A stretch of DNA of 64,000 nt, taken from assembly GCA_027625915.1 (NCBI GenBank), contig JANTQA010000023.1, positions 9,300,001-9,364,000 on the forward strand, read 5' to 3'. The translations under genes were made by a program, and so were the position numbers. Below, one piece after another: positions 25,586 through 37,426 of the stretch. This DNA comes from Anaeramoeba flamelloides (Eukaryota > Metamonada > Anaeramoebidae). The notes under the pieces are model-generated. The model saw nothing but the letters and a program-made list of their open reading frames with translations, did not search any database and had not been told where the DNA came from. Every line of letters begins with the position of its first letter. The stretch's first letter is position 1.

Positions 25586-28500
25586 ATGATAGATCCTACA
25601 CTTTCACGTTACGATCTAAAGAGAAGTGTGTCCTCTTCTGCGCGTTACCAAAAGAATGATCGAAATAAATTCTCAAGGTATCCTCTTGAGCAAACTCCAA
25701 TTTCTAGGTAAAACATCTCCTTTCTTTTCTTGTTTGGAAAACTCTCCAAAACAAAAACAAAAAAAAAAACAAAATAAAATAAAAAAATTCTTGTCTTTTT
25801 TTTACCATACAACCTTTACCATTTTTTTTCCACTTCATTTCGATGGTATTTTCTTCAAAAAAAAAAATCAACACACAAAACAAAAAGTGTATCAAACAAT
25901 TTTGAACCTGAAGAATCTATATCGTCGACCTCAACTTCCAGAAGGAATGTACGCTATCGTTCGTCACATAAGTTTTATGAAAATAGCCACAACCATAATG
26001 AAAACCATTATTATCCTAATTCGTCAACAAGAACAGACTTTAATTCCCAGTCTCTTCACTCTGAACAGTACAATTCAATTCCTTCAAACTCTTCTTATAT
26101 GCCGAACACAAACCTCAATTCACGCACCTCTTCTCGTTCGGGTTCCTATGGACTCCACCGATCATTAACAGATCCCATGCTATCTAGCAATCAAAGAAAC
26201 CATTTGTCACCAAACAGTATGAATGAAAAACAACCGAACCGTTATTTTGAGAATACAAGTAAGATCTTTTTTAGTTTCTCATTTCGATTTTTAGGAAAAA
26301 GATTTTTTTTTTTTGGGTTTGTTTTTCAAATTGTATGGTTTTTTTTTTTTTTTGAGACAATCAGAAATTCAAACACACACTTTCCGTAATCATAAAAAAG
26401 TTCAAACAAAACAATTTATTCTATAATTTTTTTTAGAAAGAAAACTTTTAAAAATTATTTTGTGACTGTTTTTAAAAACTGTACACTAAAAAAATTCTAA
26501 AAAGTGTTATTCAAACCTTCTTAAAACGGGGAAATTAGAACAGTTTGACGAACCGCTTATAAAACTTTTTGTACACACTTTTTGAAAACATAGCTTATCA
26601 CCAACTTTTCAATTAAAAATAAACGAATTGTTTGATTATTTTATGATTTGTTCTAGTTTTCAGAGATTATGTTAAAATACAAACAAAGGACTTATTTGTA
26701 AAACTTTTAAATTCTTCAAGTTCGTTGCTCTCTTACAATTTTTTAAAAACAGTCATAAGGCCATAAAGATCAAACAAATTTTTAATCCCAAAATTTTTGA
26801 AACAATTTAAATCAATGAATTAACAAGTTTGTCGATGGAATTGGGACTGAAATTAATATCAACGTTTTTTAGCTAAAAAAAAATTTTGTGTTAATTTTTC
26901 CAAAATATTTTTATTGATATTAGAAATTTATGTGGGGGAAAAAATTCATGACTTATTGTTTTTCTCTTCCAAAACCTAACTTTCAGTTAGGGATCTCGGT
27001 TTTCCCAATGTTTTGTTGTATAAAAAAGCACATAGCCTATAAATAGAGAACACAAATTACAATCACTTTCTTTGGAAAACCGATAAAAAAAAAAAAAAAA
27101 GAAAATGAAGTGAAAATTTTTTTACCATTTCTTATTCAAATACCCCAATACTTGAGAGCCATTTTCAAAAAGTGAAAATTGTAAAGTTTTAATGGTTTGT
27201 AATCAAAGTGTTCTATTTAAGTTGCTGATCCTTTTTCAAGATCCTTGTTAAACATTTTTATGGATAATCTTTTAAAATTGTTGATTTGTACGTTTTTTAA
27301 AGGACTACTAATTTTAAAAATCTTGATAAAAATCAAAATTCTTTCTTTTTGTTTTAAGGAAATATAATTGGATTGTAAACCCCAATTAAAAAAGTATGAA
27401 AACAAAAAAGTTCAATTTTTGAAAAAAAGAAATCTTTGTAAATCAATTCAAGAAGAAACACCAAATTAGAACGATTAACTAATTGAAATGTTACCAATTG
27501 TTTATCATCTACATATACTCACAAAATAAAAGAATAAATAATTATCAATACGAACAATTTATCGGTCTCTAAAAATTTTGGAGGGAAGAACACAACAAAA
27601 AGATGCATTTGGTAAATTTGTCTAAATTTTATTAAGAATTATTGATTGATCAAAGTTCAGATACCAACAACTATTTCTATTTTTAAATGATTTTTTTATT
27701 AAAGTTGTCAACTTATTTTCTTTCACCAACTAAAAAACAATTTTTTTATACGCTTTTTATGTAATATTACTTTAAAGTTCACATTTATTAAATTATTTAT
27801 TTTTGGAAACATCATTCCACAAAATAAGCAAAAAAAAATATAAAAATTTAAAATATATTTTTATATTTATGTAAATATCTTTAATCAAATTAAAAATTTA
27901 ATTTTTAAAAGTATTAACAAAATCATTTTTTTTTTTTTCTTAATATTATTTTATTGGCTATTTAATTTTCATTGTAAATTTAATTTAACAATATAGATTA
28001 TCCTGTAAGAGAAAATAGATTTAATAAAAATGATTATCAAATAGATTCTTCAGATAATACTTATGAATACAATGAACGATTTTCAAATTCTAGATTTCAA
28101 AATGACATAATACCAAATTCAATAAATGATAAATTTGGAATGAAAATAAATGTAGAAGAAGATATATATGAAGATTCTGTTCAAATTCCATTAAGAGAGG
28201 AAAAACAATTTAGGGAAAAAATTCAAAAAAAACAACAAAGCAAAAACAATAGAAATCAAGTCCAATATGATGAATATTATCAACAGCAACAGCAGCAGCA
28301 GCAACAATATGAATATGAAAATCAAAATGGATATGAATTTGAAAAGAAAAATGAAAATGAAAATGATCATAATAATAACATTAAAAATGAAAAAATAAAA
28401 AATAAAAATAAAAACAAATTTCAAAGACAAAATCTTAATCAAATCAATAAACCATTAAATAATAAAATCAATAAAAATGAAAATGAAAAGGAAAATGAAA

Positions 28501-30527
28501 ATGAAAATGAAAAGGAAAAGGAAAATGAAAATTATGAAAAAAATGAATCAGGCAAATTGCAAGGTACTAAAGACACCAAAGATACCAAAGATACTAAAGA
28601 TCCAACATTTTCAAGTCCTTTAATAATTTTACAATTAGAAGATATTGATTCTCAAATTGCGAGTGTAAATACTGTAATGAAGACTATTCGTTTAATGAAT
28701 TTTGAAAAAACCAAAAAAGATTTAAGACACGATTATTTTGTTAAACAAATTTTGGGAGCAAATAAAAAAATGGTTAACAATGTTCATGGAGAATTTACCG
28801 ATCGGATGAAATCAAAAACGAAAAAAGATGTAAATTGACTATTTTTTTTTTTAAAATTTTATCTAATTCTTATATTAAAAACTAAATATTTTTAATTTTT
28901 TTTTTCAAATATATATCTGAAAAACTTGTAAAACTGATTATAGCCAAATTATCGGTCTATTAACGATAGCACACATTTTTTAGAAAACAAAAAATATTTT
29001 AATAAAAATTCTCTTTTATTAAAGGCTATGTTGTTTCATCGAATTTCTGAAGAGCAAACACAAAGTTTTGAATTGGTATCGTTATATCAGCAATTACAAG
29101 AAAATTGGAATTTTGAAACTCCCGTGCGCGAAAGAAAAAGGATCCAGGGCCTCCTCAATAAAAGAAGGAAGATTTTCAACGAAGAACAACAGCAAATCTT
29201 AAGTAACCGTATGAAATATCGAAATTATCCTCAGACAAGGAGAGAAGAGCAAATGGAGCACGTTGTATTTGAAGAAACAGAAGGGACCCTTGCGATGCAA
29301 GAAAATCTTTATGATTCTGGAGACGAATGGCGTGATAGCATGATTGAAGAAATCCAACCAATGACGCTTCATTTAACAGAAAGGAAAACAATGCGGTATT
29401 TGGATAACAATAGATTTGTTTTAAACCCGATAATTGAAAATAAATTTCAAAAAAGTTCCAAACAATGGAGCAAGCAAGAAGAAGAAAATTTTGTTGAGGT
29501 ATTCCGAAAGCATCCCAAAATTTTTCATAAAATTTCACAGGCCTTACCCAACAAATCAACGAAAGATGTCATTTCATTCTATTATTTAAATAAAACAAGG
29601 TTAAAATTGAAACAAAACATGGAACCAACAATGATCAAAAAACGTAGAAACAATAAGCAATTAATACATGAGGGGGATAGCGTAAGAAAGCCACGGCCAA
29701 AGCCCAAGCCAAAGGCTAAGCCCAAGCCCAAGCCAAGAATGAAAACTAGAAATAATGTAGCCAAGGAAAAAATTGAAACAAGTAATAGCCAAGCAAAAAC
29801 AAATAAAAATGTCAAGACAAATAAATCAAATGTCGAAAGGAAAAGAAAACGGGAAAGGGAAAAAAAACGAAATCGGAAAAGAAATGAAACAATTTTTAAT
29901 GAAGAAAATTTTGATAAGCCAAAAAAAATTAAGGGTGCAAATTCTAAAAAAAATCATAATAATAATAATAATGAAAAAATTAGTTCGCCAAAATTAGATA
30001 CAAAGAAATTAGAAAATAAAGAAACAATAATTTTTGAAAATAAAGATAATGGCTTTGTAGACATCGTTTCGCAAAACAAGGACCGATTCAAGCATTGGAA
30101 AAAAGAAGAAATTGAAATCTTTCTTCAAGGATTGAGGCGATATGGTAGAAAATTTACAAAAATTACTTCAACATTGAAAACGAAATCTATCAAGGATTGT
30201 CAAAATTTATATAAATTTTATATCAATAACAACATCAGTAGTGGCGGGGGCTCCACAGCCAATAATACAACGTTTAATTGGACAAACAAACAAAAGGAGT
30301 TTTTTTTGAAATGTTGGAAAGTATATTTCAAAAATTGGAAAAAATATACAGAACACATCCCCTCAAAGTCAATCACCCAAATTGAAAACTATTATAAAAA
30401 AAATAAAAAAAAATTAAATTTGCTGAAAAATCAAAAGCCTAATACCCGTTCAAATAGAACGAAAAAAAATAGTAAGGTGAAGGGATCTTCAAGGAAAGGG
30501 AAAAATTTATTTAATAAAAAAAATTAA
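25586..30527 (+). CDS. NCoR/SMRT-like transcriptional corepressor with three SANT domains, four exons
   Basis: Exons 25586-25707, 25888-26258, 27997-28829 and 29025-30527 join in matching phases (2, 1, 0) and give 942 residues. The N-terminal 370 residues are disordered and Ser/Asn/Gln-rich. Residues 372-442 form a helical block starting PLIILQLEDIDSQIASVN, comparable in place and pattern to the deacetylase-activating region of NCoR/SMRT ('MDRVDREIAMVEQ'). Next come SLYQQL...RKRIQGLLNKRRK, like the NCoR 'LYNQP...KKLILFFKRR' stretch, and the segment EIQPMTLHLTERKTMRYLDN (compare 'IPPMMFDAEQRRVKFINMN'). SANT domains lie at about 588-633, 797-845 and 859-905. Such proteins scaffold class I histone deacetylases and bind histone tails in the nucleus. 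The order of blocks supports orthology more than any single SANT domain could; SANT3 has no clear counterpart. The first two exons are the least certain. Confidence 0.78.
26259..27996 (+). other. 1.7-kb intron 2 of the NCoR-like gene
   Basis: Donor GTAAGA at 26259, acceptor AATATAG ending at 27996; it joins codon A|AT (Asn). It is AT-rich, with T runs near both ends, and shows no coding segment. Confidence 0.7.
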
Positions 30528-30904
30528 ATGGTATTAATTCTTTTCTTTTCTTTTTTTTTTTTTTTTTTTTTTTTCAATATTTCGATTATAAAATTAATAT
30601 ATTCTGGAATACATTAATTTTTTTACAAGCATTAATAATTTTTTAATCCTATTTTATTTCGAATAAAATTGAAAATGTAGTATTTTATTGTTTTTGTTTT
30701 TTTTTTTTTGTAAATTTCGTTGGAATGAAATTTTATCAAAACTATTATTATTGAGAGAAAGGAGTAATCAAAGAACATTTATCAAAATAAAAAAGAGAAG
30801 AAAAATAATTAAAATATTAAAGTACAAAATTATCATATCATTTACATGACCAAATTAAAAATTATCCACTGTTGTTAGGTTTTCTTCAGTTTTCGGTTTC
30901 TTTG

Positions 30905-31070
30905 GAAAAGCTCAAAAAAACCTAGAACACTTCACAAATAAAATAGAAAACCCCAAAAAAACCTAGAACACTTCACAAATCAAATAGAAAATCTCAAAAA
31001 AACCTAGAACACTTAACAAATAAAACATAATTACCAAGAAAACCTCAAGAAAACCTAGGCACTCGACGAC
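30905..31070. repeat. Short tandem repeat, ~50-bp unit, about three copies
   Basis: The unit, containing AAAAACCTAGAACACTT followed by AACAAAT-type sequence and GAAAA, recurs three times with few changes, then decays into CTCAAGAAAACCTAGGCACTC. No coding frame. Confidence 0.75.
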
Positions 31071-32045
31071 ACTTCTCCTGAAAAAAGGATATCTAAAAAC
31101 CTGGTAGAAAGATTATCAATAATAAATAAAAATTCCACAAACTGTGATTAATAAATTGGCATTCCACTGTCGTCGGTTTTTTTTTTAATTTATAAGAATG
31201 GAGTAAAATTTTTGATTTTGCTCAATTCTTTTGAATTGAAAAAAATGCTAGACACATTAGCTTCAAATTCTTGGAGATGTTGTATTTATTGTTGTTAGTG
31301 GTACAACAATTTTTAAAAGTCTCTAGTCTTGAAAAAAAGTCTATTTTGGGGTAAAATAATATAAATAAATGGAATATGGATTTTCATTTAATTGGGTTTT
31401 GGTAGATTTACTGGATGGATAATAACTAATATTTTTGAAAGTGGTGAACAGTTTTACTAAAACTGAAATGTGGGAAAAAAATTTTAACTGATGATAAATA
31501 ATGAAAATGTCCGTAGAGGGTCGTCAAGTGCCGTAGAGTACCTAGGTGTTTTTTAGAGTTCAAAATAATTGAGTTAAATCATATAATTTTTTTCAATTCT
31601 TTTAAGTTCGCCAAAAATAAATACTGTTACTCGATATTTTCAAATGTTCAAAAGAAAAGAGTAAATTTTAGGTATTTCGCTCTATTCTTTTAAACTACTT
31701 GAAACATGATGAGAGTGTACTTGTTTTTCCGGGGTTTCTGAGAAAGGGGTAAAATCACAAGTGATTTAGCCCAATCTTTTGAATTGTGGAGAATGTGAAG
31801 ATTGTGTCTCCGGGGGTTTTAGATTTTCTATTTTTCAAAGGAATGGGGTGGTTTAGGGGATTTTACTCAATTATTTTTCAATTCTGAAAAGGTTAATTTT
31901 TATTGTCTTTAATTTTTTGAATATAATGAATTTTTTTATAACTTTCGGTTTATTATAAAAATTAAAAAAAACCTAACAGAAGTGTCTGGTGATTCCTAAG
32001 TTTGTATGTTTTTTTCTTTTTTATTTGTGAAGTGTTCTGGTTTTT

Positions 32046-32387
32046 TTTTTACTTTTTGAAATAAGCCACAAATTTATTAAAATTTTCTGTTGATTTCAAA
32101 AAGTTAAAAAAACCTAACGAAAATCTATAGATTTTCCAAATAAACAGAAAACTCAAGTTAACCTAATGAAAGTATCCGCCAAGTGCCTAGTATTTCCAGA
32201 ATTCAAAGGAATAGAGAAAAATCAAAGATTTTGCTCAATTTTTTTAAATTCTGGAAAACCTAACGGTGATTTTTTTTTAATTTTTATAATAAATGGAAAG
32301 TTTTATAAATTTTCGTTAGGTTTTTTTAACTTTTTGAAATCAACAGAAAATTTTAATAAATTTGCGGTTTATTTCAAAAAGTAAAAA
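32046..32387. repeat. Inverted repeat, ~80-bp arms separated by 182 bases
   Basis: Arm 32046-32125 is the reverse complement of 32308-32387 with few mismatches; shared core AACTTTTTGAAATCAACAGA on the right arm. The spacer includes related CCTAACGG sequence. It may be a MITE-like element or a locally inverted duplication. Confidence 0.75.
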
Positions 32388-33260
32388 AAAACTTAGAATA
32401 TAATTAAAAAAAAAATATGTGTTTTTTAATTTAAAACAACAAATAATTCATTTTTAATAAAAATAATTAGTTTCCCATTTGAACTATATTTATTAAATTT
32501 AAAATTCATTTGAATCATAATAAAATGAACCCTTATCTTATTTGTAAAAAAAAATCATTCAAATTTTTACTATTAAATCTAAAAAAAAATATTAATAGAA
32601 ACGATAAAAGTGGACTTGTCGGCTTTAATTGTAAAATATCTATAAAATTTCTTCTTGATCAAAGATCTCTTATTAATCAATCATATTTATCATCAGTGAA
32701 AAATTATCACTGTTAATTTTTTTTTGAAAAAATTTTTTCAAATAGAATGAAGAGTAATAATGTTTTAAAATTCTTTCTGAGCAAAGTAGCTTACCTAATC
32801 AAAACTTTAGATAGAGATAGTAATTTCAAGTAGTGTGAAATTTACAAAAGATACCATCAAAAAATTTAATATTTTTGTGAATGCAATTTATTCATAATCA
32901 AAGAGTAATATGTTAATCTAAGAAATTCTCAAAGAAAAAAAAAAAATTAAAAAAAATTTATTAAATTTTATTTTTTTATTTTCGGTTATTACAGATTATT
33001 TAAAAAAAAAAAAAAAAAGAAATAAAGAAAGAAAGTAAAAAGATTAAATAGAAAGATTTTTTATTTTTCTTTCAGAAAATCTTGATTCCAAACTTTTAAA
33101 ATGTCCTGAAATTAAAAGATGGGAAAAGAAAAAGCAAATTCTATAAAAAATATAAAATAATTAATACTATTATTCACGTAGAAAAAAAAATATTTAAATA
33201 ATAATTATTCATTATATTCATAAAAAAAGGGATATAATATTATTTTAAATATTTTTTTTT

Positions 33261-34991
33261 TTACTCGTCGTCAAAATCAAATGAATAATAGTCACCACCA
33301 CCGCCATCATCATCATTTGCTAATTGTTTTTGATTCTGGTTCTGATTCCGATTCTGATTATGGTTATGGTTATAGTTATTGTTGTCGATATTTTTTAAAT
33401 TATGATTCAAATTTTGATCAAAAATATCTGTAAATTCTGGGTTGTTATTGTCTGTACCTAAATTTTTTTGATGTATATCATTTTCAAAATTTTTTTTGAA
33501 TTCTAAAAGATGCTTTTTGATTAAATTGCTAATTTTTATTTCTTCTTCTTCATCTATAAATTTAATATTTTTCGAGGGTTTATTAACATTGTTAAAATTA
33601 TAATTTAATTGGGATCTGCTTTCTAATTCATTATCAATCGAACACAAATGTTTAGATTGTGTATATGCCAATTGATCAACTTTTTGCGAATAATTTAGGT
33701 TAATATTTTGGTTTGTATTTTTGTTAAATGGCCAAACACCAAAATTTAAAAATAACCCAAATATAACAAAAATTGCAAATAAAGAAATCCCGAAAGTTTC
33801 AAATCCTCTTTTTCGAGTGTTATTGAATTGATCAGAATTTTTATCAAGATCGTCAAAGCTATATGACTCATCATCGTAATCATCAACGTCGTCAATCAGT
33901 AGGCTGTTATTGTTTTGGCTTTGTGAGAAATATGAATTTAATTTTTTATCTGGGATTGATATCATGTCTTTGAGCCAACTTTCAAATTGGAAGGAATCGT
34001 CTTCCTTGTTTGTTTCTTCTTCTTTCTTCACTTCTTGGTTTTGAAATTGTTGCGTTTGTTGCTTTTGTTGTAAATCTTGATGTAATAAGAATTGGAATTG
34101 CTGGTGCTGTTGTTGCTTTTGTAAAAGTTGCTGTATTTGTTCTTGTTGTTGCTTCATTTGCTTTTCTAAGAATTCAAATCGTTTGCTGACATTAATGATT
34201 TCTTGTTCTTTTTGAGATATTTGATTTTTTAAAACCTCGTTCTCTTGTTTTAGTTCCTTGTTATTGGTTTCTAAACTGTCCCAATAAGCTTTTTTTCTTT
34301 CTCTCGTCCTTCTTGCACTTACACGGTTTTTTTCTAACCTTCTTAGGCGCTTTTCTTCTTTATCCATTTTTCGTACTTGAGAGACACTCTCAATTTTTAA
34401 TAATTCTTGGCGGTGTTTGATTGCTTCCCTGGACAATTCTGTTTTTTTCCGTGACATCTTTGTTTTTTTGTTTGGTTTCTTTTGAACTATTTTTCCACTT
34501 TGAGTTTTTTTAATCTTTTGGGCAGGTTCGTAAATGGAATTGTTTGTTGTTTCTCGTTTGATTTCTCCAGCAATTTTCTCTTTTTTTACTAGGCGTTTGT
34601 TTTGTGTATTTTTTTTGTTCAGAGCTGTGGATCTTGTAGTCATAGTACCTGACCTCGTCTTTCTAGTACTAGATCTTGTTACTCTTCGTATGTTGTTGTT
34701 GTTTTTGTTGTTTTTGTTATTGGTAAAGATTGGCTGTATATCTGTATCATTTACGCTTTGATCAATCGGAGAGTCTTCAATTTTTTCAGACACTGGTGAA
34801 ATTGGACTTGAACGTTGATAAGGAACAGAAAACTGTAATTCAGAAATTGGTGAAGTTGTGAATAAAGAATCTTCGTTACAAATCTCAAAGTTATTTTGAT
34901 CATTATCACTAGTTATAAAAGTTGATTCTAAACCAATCTGTGAGATTTCTAAAGTGTTTTGTTCATCAAACCCAAAAATAGAATGTTCCAT
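33261..34991 (-). CDS. Membrane-anchored bZIP transcription factor (ATF6/OASIS-like layout)
   Basis: Single-exon gene of 576 residues. It has an acidic, Ser-rich N-terminus (1-100, a possible activation region), then a Lys/Arg-rich segment. The bZIP basic region at 211-235 has the N-x7-R signature (Asn222, Arg230) within KNRVSARRTRERKK. A leucine zipper and a Gln-rich coiled coil run to about 320. An acidic stretch (366-382) precedes one hydrophobic helix at about 399-420 (GISLFAIFVIFGLFLNFGVW), flanked by RKR on its N-side, which predicts a cytosolic N-terminus and luminal C-terminus. The luminal tail is Asn-rich. By family knowledge, ATF6-, OASIS- and plant bZIP28-type factors sit in the ER membrane and are released by site-1/site-2 proteolysis under stress. 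The basic region RERKK resembles XBP1/HAC1 more than ATF6. A luminal RSQL (459-462) loosely resembles a site-1 site; that is speculative. Confidence 0.88.
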   Translation of the reverse strand: MEHSIFGFDEQNTLEISQIGLESTFITSDNDQNNFEICNEDSLFTTSPISELQFSVPYQRSSPISPVSEKIEDSPIDQSVNDTDIQPIFTNNKNNKNNNNIRRVTRSSTRKTRSGTMTTRSTALNKKNTQNKRLVKKEKIAGEIKRETTNNSIYEPAQKIKKTQSGKIVQKKPNKKTKMSRKKTELSREAIKHRQELLKIESVSQVRKMDKEEKRLRRLEKNRVSARRTRERKKAYWDSLETNNKELKQENEVLKNQISQKEQEIINVSKRFEFLEKQMKQQQEQIQQLLQKQQQHQQFQFLLHQDLQQKQQTQQFQNQEVKKEEETNKEDDSFQFESWLKDMISIPDKKLNSYFSQSQNNNSLLIDDVDDYDDESYSFDDLDKNSDQFNNTRKRGFETFGISLFAIFVIFGLFLNFGVWPFNKNTNQNINLNYSQKVDQLAYTQSKHLCSIDNELESRSQLNYNFNNVNKPSKNIKFIDEEEEIKISNLIKKHLLEFKKNFENDIHQKNLGTDNNNPEFTDIFDQNLNHNLKNIDNNNYNHNHNQNRNQNQNQKQLANDDDGGGGDYYSFDFDDE

Positions 34992-35757
34992 TAAAGTTTT
35001 TATTGTTATTCAAAGAAGGGTTTTTTGTTTGTACTTTGCTTTTTTAGAAAAAAATTCGTTTGTTTTGGCTTGTTGTTCACAGAAAAAAAATGATTGGGTT
35101 TTTCCTTCAAATTAATTCAGATTTGTGTTTTTTTACTTTTATGACTTGTTAATGTGAAAAACTCTTTAGTTTGCCCCCCAGGTATCCATAACTCTTATAA
35201 ATTTTGGTTATGAACTCTTTATTCATTTGAAGAATGAATTAATTTTGGTTTGTCTGAAAATTGAAAAATTTCTGATCTGATGATGTGATCTTGAGAATCA
35301 TTTTGAATTGTCTTAAAGTGTTTTTGCCGACCCTTTTTGGGCCTTTTTTGTTCATTCTATTAACACTTTAATTTTGTTTAAATGAATTTGTATTTTCTCC
35401 AAAGGTTGAGAACTAATAGACTTTGTTTGTGGAAAAACTGATTGGTTTCTAAAATACTGAAAAAAATTGGGTAAATGGAATCGAATTTATTCTGTTTCTA
35501 AAGGATCCTTTTGAAAAAAAAAATAGTTATTTATTTTTTTGAAATTTAAATAAATAATATGATCCACAAGTCTTTTCAAATTTGGTTTAAAAGGTACTAT
35601 TTGCTTATTTTTTTGAAAATGTTTTGATTTTATCTGAAAAATTGGATTTTGCTATTTTTGAATCAAAATAAAAACAAAAAAATGTGGGAAAGAGAACAAA
35701 GGAAAGAGTGATAGTTTTTATTAAAGCTCTTAACATTCTAAATTGGGTTTCAAATTC

Positions 35758-36338
35758 TCATAATAATTGGAAATCGGAAAAACCTTTTCAAACGTTGAAT
35801 TTTTAACAATAGGAAGAATTATGATTATCGAAATTGAATTACCCCCTAAAGACACCAAAAGTTCAACGCCTGTCTTAAATATACACTTTCTAAAATTAAG
35901 AATGTAGCAACTTTAATTTTGAAAGAAAAGTTTTTTTCTTTTTCGAAAAAAAAGAGGAAACAAGAAAATATGTACATACTTTTTACTTGTTATTTGACTG
36001 AAACTTTTATTTTATTTTAAAAATACCTTTTAAAATCTCAGACTTTTTAAAATTGAATAATAATTTCAATGAAAACAAGAAATAAAAAAATTTTAACATA
36101 ATTGATGTATTAAAGATCAAAAATGCCTGAACTTAAAAAACATACAATCCTTGTTTCAAAATAAAAGTTGTTCTTATTTTTCTGTTTCCAATGGAAAACC
36201 CAAATCACCAACAGGAGTTATAACGGATACCAAATCGATTTTGAGGGTAAAAACCTTGTTATTATCCATAAAATGTAAATTCTGAATTAAATTTGTTCAA
36301 AATTTTTTGAAATTTTTTTTTTCAATCAAAATAAACTT
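35758..36338. repeat. Direct repeat of ~0.58 kb, copy A
   Basis: Nearly collinear with 36839-37426 (copy B), with small indels and scattered substitutions. Shared blocks include CAATAGGAAGAATTATGATT near the start and GATTTTGAGGGTAAAAACCT near the end. No coding frame is conserved. Confidence 0.85.
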
Positions 36339-36838
36339 AAGGACTATTCGAATTTTATGCTCTTTGAGGATTGAAATAAAATACTATAAACATAAAAAAA
36401 GCTTTAAAGACAATGGATTGAGGAAAAGTAAAAATATTGCAATTTTTGGGATTTTTTAGATTTTGCTTGAAAATCATTTATTGATCCATAAACTTTTTGA
36501 ATTTCCCGAACAAAGCATACAAAACGAGAAAGCTATTTTTTTTGATATTAAGAAAATGCCACTCCACTTTCTTTTCAAGTATATTTATACTCTCTTGCTA
36601 CCCTCTAACTTTCTTGAAAAAAAAGCGGAGTGACATTTTCCTAATGAAATTTTTTTTTTCAAAATTTGTTGAGAATAATTTGGATTTGATGAAGGAAAAT
36701 TGTTTTTTGTGAACTCACAATTTTCCAAAAAAACCTAAATTTTTCAAGTTAGCAAGTTCCATTAGATGAAGTTTCTTATAAGTCTATAAATGTGTTACTT
36801 GGTGAAAAAATAGTATTCACTAACCATAAAATTTAACT

Positions 36839-37426
36839 AATCCATAATAATTGTAAATTGGAAATTCCTTTTCAAATGTTGAATTTTTAACAATAGGAAG
36901 AATTATGATTATCGAAATTAAATTACCCCTTTAAAGAAACCAGAAGATCAATGTTTCTCTTAAATATACACTTTCTGAAATTAAGAATGAAGACACTTTA
37001 ATTTTGAAAAAAAAGTTTTTTTCTTTTTCGAAAAAAAAGAGGAAACAAGAAAAAATTGACATATTTTTTACTTGTTATTTGACTGAAACTTTTATTTTAT
37101 TTTAAAAATACCTTTTAAAATCTCAGACTTCTTAAAATTGAATAATAATTTCAATGAAAACAAGAAATAAAAAAATTTTAACATAATTGATGTATTAAAG
37201 ATCAAAAATGCCTGAACTACAAAAACATATAATCCTTGTTTCAAAATAAAAGTTGTTCTTATTTTTCTGATTGTTCCAATGGAACATCCAAATCATCAAC
37301 ATAGGTTATAACGGATAGTGAACCGATTTTGAGGGTAAAAACCTTGTTATTATCCATAAAATGTAAATTCTGAATTAAATTTGTTCAAAATTTTTTGAAA
37401 TTTTTTTTTTCAATCAAAATAAACTT
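36839..37426. repeat. Direct repeat of ~0.58 kb, copy B
   Basis: Second copy of 35758-36338, about 1.08 kb downstream in the same orientation. The sequence between the copies is unrelated. Confidence 0.85.

Larger units (their letters stand above)
30528..33260. other. Intergenic interval between convergent genes, repeat-rich
   Basis: Lies between the 3' ends of the NCoR-like gene (+) and the bZIP gene (-). It holds a tandem repeat near 30900-31030, a 78-80 bp inverted repeat pair at 32046-32387 and scattered variants of the CCTAACG/CGTTAGG motif. The short frames at 32166-32384 and 32510-32716 fall inside this repeat and have no coding signature. Confidence 0.6.
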
